Origin: Cognataquiflexum nitidum
GTDB lineage: Bacteria > Bacteroidota > Bacteroidia > Cytophagales > Cyclobacteriaceae
Reading direction: 5' to 3'
DNA: 64,000 nt
Assembly (NCBI RefSeq): GCF_022538055.1
Contig: NZ_JAKZAM010000008.1
Coordinates: forward strand, 103,707 to 167,706
This document shows positions 60,117 through 64,000 of the stretch, piece by piece (the stretch's first letter is position 1; every line of letters starts with the position of its first letter). Position numbers and translations under genes: made by a program. Under the pieces are notes generated by a model. That model saw only the letters and a list, made by a program, of their open reading frames with translations. It searched no databases and was not told where the DNA came from.

Positions 60117-62234
60117 ATGGAAACCAATTCTTTATTGTCTCTTTTTGCCCAAGCCAATGCCTTCAAGGAAGGGGACTTGTTGGTCGGGGGAACCCAAGAC
60201 GAACTCATCCGGGGAAGGGCCCGAGGCCGTATATCCGACCTCAGCATCGCCCAGATCGCTGATACTGATTTTGTCGAAGACAGGCTTACAGAAACTCTCG
60301 CCAAAAGTCTCAACAGAAAGGCTTTGAAAGAAATCTCCCATTTGAGGATATCTGAATTAAAGGCCATTCTCCTGTCAGAAAAAGGTCCTGATTGGGTCAA
60401 AATCTACGCAACCGGACTTCCAAGTGAAGCCATTGCCGCAGTGGTCAAGGTCATGTCAGATTCGGAATTGTCGCAGGTCGCACGCAGTATTTTCAATCCA
60501 ATGCCCTCAACCCTTGGAGTTTTTGGAGCGGCTATAGGTTCGGCGAGGCACTTTGGCAGCCGCATCCAACCAAACAGCCCCGGGGATGAGGAGGATGAGA
60601 TTTTGTTTTCTACCCTTGAGGGACTTTGTTACGGTTGTGGGGATGTGATCATCGGTCTCAACCCCGCAAGCGATGACCTGGAGACGATCGTCCGAACAGA
60701 AAAACTCCTCCAAAACATCATAGAAAGGCTCCAACTCCCCACGCGCTTTTGTGTCCTTTCGGATATGGTCAAGCAAAGATCTGCCATGGCCCATACCAAA
60801 GTTGATGTGGGATTCCAAAGCCTGGCAGGCACTTCCAAAGGTTTGGAAGGTATGTTGGGCTGTGATGTGGATGAATTGTTGGACTTGTGCAGGTATTTTG
60901 AGGGATTGTACTTTGAGACGGGACAAGGTTCGGAAGTTACTAACGGTGCCGCCCAAGGTGTGGATATGGTTACATTGGAGGCGAGATGTTATGGCCTTGC
61001 CCGGTATATCAAACAGGAAACCGGCAAATGGATGATTGTCAATGACGTGGCAGGATTTATTGGACCGGAGGTTTTCAGCACCGGCGCTCAACTCCGACGC
61101 GCTTGCCTCGAGGATACTGTTATGGCCAAACTCCATGGCTTGGTGATGGGATTGGATGTGTGTTCGACTTTCCACATGGGCATCCATCCTGCCGAATTGC
61201 AGCAACTCACCACCGAAATTGTGCAACTTGCATCCCCGGCGTACCTGATGGCAGTGGCGGGAAAAGCAGATCCCATGCTCGGCTACCTTACCACTTCTTA
61301 TCGGGAGCATCCAAGGTTGAGGAAGTCTTCAGGCAAAATGGTTTCTTCAGCTTTTCAAAAGCGTATGGTTGAAATTGGTGCGTTGACTGAAGAAGGGAAC
61401 ACAGATCCGACTGCAGACCGCATCGCAAAGCTTTATTTCCAATACACCAAAGCCGGAGGTGATAAAAGAAACACCGAAGACCTGGAACTTGAAGCCAAAA
61501 AGAAAATCAAGAACCTGCAGGAAAAAGGATGTGACTTGGGTTATGGAGTAAGCAACCAAAATGAAGATCCTGATTTTGTAACCAAGCGCCTGGATGGACT
61601 TTTCTCCCATGCGAGGAAAGCGCTTTTTGCAGGGCTTGATGCTGCTGTGATCCGGGACTGTTGCGAATCTCCAGTCTATGTCCATACCGAGTCCAAAGAC
61701 CGGGAAGATTACCTTGCCCATCCGGGAAGCGGGGAAAAGATCAGTAAAGAAAGCACACAGGAACTGATGAAATTGGCCAAAGGATTGGGTAATACTTCGA
61801 AAATCCAATTTGTCATTTCCGATGGATTGAATGCCAATGCAGTCAGCGAACACCTCCGTCAGGTACTTCCTGCGCTGAAGAAATCACTTTATGGAACACA
61901 TTTCACCTATTGTCGGCATGACATCATCGTCCGCAATGGCAGGGTAAGGGCAGGCTACCATATCGGTCAAATCCTGCAACCTGAACTGATTGTACACCTG
62001 ATCGGGGAGCGTCCCGGTACCGGACTTAACCAACTTTCGGCCTACATCACCTACGGCACAAGCCCGGAAGGTTTTTCGATTTTTGATCCGGATATGGACC
62101 ATAGCCTGACCACCGCCGTCTGCGGCATCCACCCCCAAGGCAAATCCCCACAATCCGCCGCCCAAGAAATCCTCCGCATCATTGCCAAAGCCATAGAAAA
62201 GAGAGGGACAGGGGTGAGGTTGGGAAAGGTGTAA
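60117..62234 (+). CDS. Ethanolamine ammonia-lyase, EutB-EutC fusion
   Basis: This 705-residue protein combines both subunits of the adenosylcobalamin enzyme that converts ethanolamine to acetaldehyde and ammonia. Residues about 1-450 are EutB, with R149 and Q151 (SRIQPN), N182 (IGLNPA), E267 (YFETGQGSE) and D347 (GLDVCS) in the positions expected for substrate binding, and DPMLGYLTTSYREH. A charged linker (about 450-472) leads to EutC (from about 480: RLDGLFSHARKALFAGLDAAV, ISDGLNANAVSEHL, AGYHIGQ, GERPGTGLNQLSAY). The frame is continuous, with no internal stop, so this is a real fusion. No EutA reactivase is adjacent. Confidence 0.93.
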   Translation: METNSLLSLFAQANAFKEGDLLVGGTQDELIRGRARGRISDLSIAQIADTDFVEDRLTETLAKSLNRKALKEISHLRISELKAILLSEKGPDWVKIYATGLPSEAIAAVVKVMSDSELSQVARSIFNPMPSTLGVFGAAIGSARHFGSRIQPNSPGDEEDEILFSTLEGLCYGCGDVIIGLNPASDDLETIVRTEKLLQNIIERLQLPTRFCVLSDMVKQRSAMAHTKVDVGFQSLAGTSKGLEGMLGCDVDELLDLCRYFEGLYFETGQGSEVTNGAAQGVDMVTLEARCYGLARYIKQETGKWMIVNDVAGFIGPEVFSTGAQLRRACLEDTVMAKLHGLVMGLDVCSTFHMGIHPAELQQLTTEIVQLASPAYLMAVAGKADPMLGYLTTSYREHPRLRKSSGKMVSSAFQKRMVEIGALTEEGNTDPTADRIAKLYFQYTKAGGDKRNTEDLELEAKKKIKNLQEKGCDLGYGVSNQNEDPDFVTKRLDGLFSHARKALFAGLDAAVIRDCCESPVYVHTESKDREDYLAHPGSGEKISKESTQELMKLAKGLGNTSKIQFVISDGLNANAVSEHLRQVLPALKKSLYGTHFTYCRHDIIVRNGRVRAGYHIGQILQPELIVHLIGERPGTGLNQLSAYITYGTSPEGFSIFDPDMDHSLTTAVCGIHPQGKSPQSAAQEILRIIAKAIEKRGTGVRLGKV

Positions 62235-62334
62235 TATTGAAAAATGAAAAATTCTGAATGATGAATGAGAACCAAGGAAAAGTCTAATTGGCAGGTTGGA
62301 TTCATAAAAAAATTCTTTTAGTTTTATAGGAGAT

Positions 62335-62356
62335 CTTTCCACAATATTGTGGAAAG
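62335..62356. repeat. Perfect 22-base palindrome before the cassette-like unit
   Basis: CTTTCCACAAT immediately followed by its complement. Next come CGCTATTTTGGAA and CGCTATAATGGAA direct repeats (62358-62390), and then the GTTGGAC box. These stems could be remains of an attachment site. Confidence 0.6.
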
Positions 62357-62420
62357 CACGCTATTTTGGAATGCTTTCCGCTATAATGGAAGAAAGCGAA
62401 ACGTTGGACTCAATTCTAAA

Positions 62421-62753
62421 ATGGCAAAGCAGAATCCTTGGATAATCGGAATATTAGGTTTTGGAGTTTTTCTATACCTAGCATGGAATAATTTTGAAAT
62501 ACCATTTGCTCCATGGACAAAAACGGCAGAGGCCAAAGCAGTTATTACAGAAAATGTACTCGGGTATGGTTCGAAAGGAATGGGATATACTCAAATCATA
62601 ACGATATCCTATCAGGTTGATGACTCTGTTTATGTTCAGAAGAAAAAACTTTCTCAGAGAATCGATAAAAAGGAAATTGGATCGAAGGTCTTAATAGAAT
62701 ATGCTGTCAAAGATCCAGGCAATTTTGAAATCAAAGGTTTTTTGAAACAATGA
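62421..62753 (+). CDS. Small membrane protein of the cassette, DUF3592-like
   Basis: A 110-residue protein (start at MAKQNPWIIG, chosen because it follows the cassette-like left end by 12 bases; a longer frame start lies in the boundary repeats). It has one N-terminal transmembrane segment (about 6-24), then a beta-rich domain: AKAVITENVLGYGSKGMGYTQIITISYQVDD and VLIEYAVKDPGNFEIKG, resembling DUF3592. Function unknown. It precedes the RhuM/Fic gene by 35 bases within the same unit. Confidence 0.7.
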   Translation: MAKQNPWIIGILGFGVFLYLAWNNFEIPFAPWTKTAEAKAVITENVLGYGSKGMGYTQIITISYQVDDSVYVQKKKLSQRIDKKEIGSKVLIEYAVKDPGNFEIKGFLKQ

Positions 62754-62788
62754 ACTAAAATTTTTATCAAAATACTTTATCTTCCTAT

Positions 62789-63799
62789 ATGGAATCAGTT
62801 GACTTTATTTCTGAAATTGTAGTTTTCAAACCATCCCAAGGGAATAATGAATTTGAAATCATTTTGGATGGGGAGCAAGATACGGTTTGGGTCACCGAAC
62901 AGCAGCTTGTTGAGTTATTTGGTAAAGCTAGAAGGACGATTGGTGAGCACATCCGAAACATTTACAAAGAGGGGGAATGGGAAAAAGAGTCAACTTGGCG
63001 GAATTTCCGCCAAGTTCAAAAAGAAGGGGAAAGAAAAGTAAAAAGGGTGGTTTCAGCTTACAATTTGGATGTTGTGATCTCAGTAGGATACCGTGTGAAA
63101 TCACCTGTTGGGATTGAATTCAGAAAATGGGCAACCCAAAGACTCAAAGATTACTTGGTTAAAGGTTATGCCATCAATAGCGAATTATTGAGCAAGCAAG
63201 GTCAAAAAATAATTCAGCTAGAAAACCAACTTGATATTTTAAGGGAAAGAACTTTTGAGTCACAAAGAGTATTGACTGAAGGATTTTTGGATATTATTTC
63301 AAAGTATTCCAAATCTTTTGAATTGCTCAATAGGTATGATTCAGAAGATCTTCAGCTCGATAACCTTTCAAAAGAAATCATTTACGTCATCAACTATGAT
63401 GATGTCAAGAAGGCCATTCACCAATTAAAGAGGGAATTGATTCAGAAAGGAGAAGCGGGAGAGCTTTTCGGGAACGAGAAAGATGATTCATTTCGAGGGA
63501 TATTGGGAAGTATCTCCCAAACAGTGTTTGGAGAATTGGCATATCCAACTATTGAAGAACAGGCTGCACAATTGTTATATTCTGTCATCAAGGGTCATGC
63601 CTTCAGCGATGGAAACAAGAGAATAGGTTCATTTCTATTTGTATGGTTCTTAGAGCAGAACAATTATCATTTGGATGAAAGAGGAATAAGAAAAATAAAT
63701 GAAAATACCTTGGTAGCATTGGCATTGGCAGTAGCACAAAGTTCACCTGAGCAAAGGGATTTGATGATTAAACTGATAGTAAACCTAATAAAGAACTGA
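62789..63799 (+). CDS. RhuM family protein with C-terminal Fic/Doc domain
   Basis: A 336-residue protein. Residues about 1-125 match the RhuM/virulence domain (WVTEQQLVELFGKARRTIGEHIRNIYKEGEW, VVSAYNLDVVISVGYRVKS, EFRKWATQRLKDYLVKGYAIN). A coiled region at about 140-185 precedes the Fic fold with HAFSDGNKRIGS (His at 270). This motif has GNKR and no second Arg, closer to Doc-type HxFxDANKR than to AMPylating HxFxDGNGRxxR. It may therefore transfer phosphate or another group rather than AMP. No separate antitoxin is seen. Its stop codon touches the attC-like site. Confidence 0.87.
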   Translation: MESVDFISEIVVFKPSQGNNEFEIILDGEQDTVWVTEQQLVELFGKARRTIGEHIRNIYKEGEWEKESTWRNFRQVQKEGERKVKRVVSAYNLDVVISVGYRVKSPVGIEFRKWATQRLKDYLVKGYAINSELLSKQGQKIIQLENQLDILRERTFESQRVLTEGFLDIISKYSKSFELLNRYDSEDLQLDNLSKEIIYVINYDDVKKAIHQLKRELIQKGEAGELFGNEKDDSFRGILGSISQTVFGELAYPTIEEQAAQLLYSVIKGHAFSDGNKRIGSFLFVWFLEQNNYHLDERGIRKINENTLVALALAVAQSSPEQRDLMIKLIVNLIKN

Positions 63800-63931
63800 G
63801 TCCAACATCACCTTAGAAGACAGCGGGCGGTTCAGAGTAAATTGAAAGTTTATTATCTTTAATAAGTTACTAGTAGTTTGGAAGCGAACGGCTCCAAATG
63901 CCCGCCGTCTCCAAGCTGAATCACGTTGAAT
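63800..63931 (+). other. attC-like recombination site
   Basis: GTCCAAC (63800-63806), spacer ATCAC, left arm CTTAGAAGACAGCGGGC (63812-63828), 71-base loop, right arm GCCCGCCGTCTCCAAG (63900-63915), spacer CTGAATCAC, GTTGAAT (63925-63931). The arms pair with one unpaired A and two mismatches; unpaired spacers and one bulged base are normal for attC. Length about 132 bases, comparable to long attC sites. Confidence 0.55.
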
Positions 63932-64000
63932 TGAATTGTAAGAAAACGCGCGGTGCGGGGTCAGGAAAAGAAAAGTCAATGGAAATCTTTGCAGGAGGCA

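Larger units (their letters stand above)
62404..63925 (+). mobile_element. Integron gene-cassette-like unit
   Basis: The left end is GTTGGAC (62403-62409; form GTTRRRY) and the first ATG follows 12 bases later, as in integron cassettes. The right end has GTCCAAC (63800-63806; form RYYYAAC) directly after the last stop codon. The two boxes are exact complements, extended to 10 bases (GTTGGACTCA/TGAGTCCAAC), as expected for a cassette that excises as a circle. A hairpin (63812-63915) and a second GTTRRRY box (GTTGAAT, 63925-63931) complete an attC-like site. No integrase is in the window, and no clear attC precedes the left end. Confidence 0.55.

Noticed and set aside
60507..61310. 267-residue ORF opposite eutBC
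   Set aside because: Shadow of the GC-skewed coding frame; no domain, and the sense protein is strongly supported.
59026..62234. Ethanolamine microcompartment operon
   Set aside because: Only eutH and the fused lyase are present here; no BMC shell, EutA, EutE or EutG-like genes are visible on either side.
62349..62420. Longer start for the small cassette membrane protein
   Set aside because: The added residues would be encoded by the boundary repeats and the GTTGGAC box; the ATG at 62421 fits the cassette layout and a normal N-terminal helix.

Overview
The window looks like a chromosomal segment of a Bacteroidota bacterium, most likely a Cytophagales member close to Cyclobacteriaceae. The reasons are: a SusC/SusD pair followed by a large FG-GAP/ASPIC lipoprotein; a LytTR regulator with a LytS-type kinase; many exported enzymes with lipoprotein or Sec signals (PQQ dehydrogenase, GH43, DUF1080, cupin/SMP-30); TAnnTTTG-type promoter elements; and AT-rich intergenic DNA full of short dispersed repeats. 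This placement is inference from gene content. I see no rRNA, tRNA, CRISPR array or transposase.

Layout. 1-685: end of a DnaJ/CbpA-type chaperone gene and its CbpM modulator. 736-4921: exported TIM-barrel epimerase-like protein, DUF481 barrel, an orphan HTH protein, a LOG-family nucleotide hydrolase, and repeat-rich spacers. 5064-14759: a carbohydrate-oxidation neighbourhood whose members all carry export signals (cupin/SMP-30 lipoprotein, RraA-like protein, two-cupin/ABM protein, PQQ dehydrogenase with cytochrome c, and a GH43 enzyme broken by a perfect 281-bp tandem duplication). 14959-21091: ZIP transporter, DsrE-like protein, TonB receptor, type II sulfide:quinone oxidoreductase and a deaminase. 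21451-26045: LytTR two-component pair divergent from an outer-membrane receptor. 26046-32644: housekeeping genes (pdhB, rhodanese, phosphoesterase, hisS, ebfC/ybaB, GT2), with a possible structured RNA at 26163-26270.

32713-43723: TPR lipoprotein, then susC-susD-FG-GAP nutrient uptake genes behind a LacI/CcpA-type palindrome. 44281-52589: creatininase family, asparaginase-cutC-acetyltransferase operon, CBS protein, EEP nuclease/phosphatase, a UPF0175/DUF3368 toxin-antitoxin pair, DUF1080 and dienelactone hydrolase. 52824-56963: an ECF sigma operon (sigma factor, membrane anti-sigma candidate, two paralogous barrel proteins, GIN/DUF4097 protein). 57386-58477: ParDE toxin-antitoxin and a PPOX protein. 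58508-58775: a cluster of short palindromes. 59026-62234: EutH transporter plus an ethanolamine ammonia-lyase in which the EutB and EutC subunits are fused in one 705-residue chain.

The window ends with what looks like an integron gene cassette (about 62404-63925). It carries a small membrane protein and a RhuM/Fic protein, and its end boxes GTTGGAC and GTCCAAC are exact complements, with an attC-like hairpin just after the last stop codon. The most unusual items are this cassette-like unit, the EutB-EutC fusion, the candidate RNA at 26163-26270, the exported PQQ/RraA/cupin set, and several families of short hairpin repeats that recur between genes.
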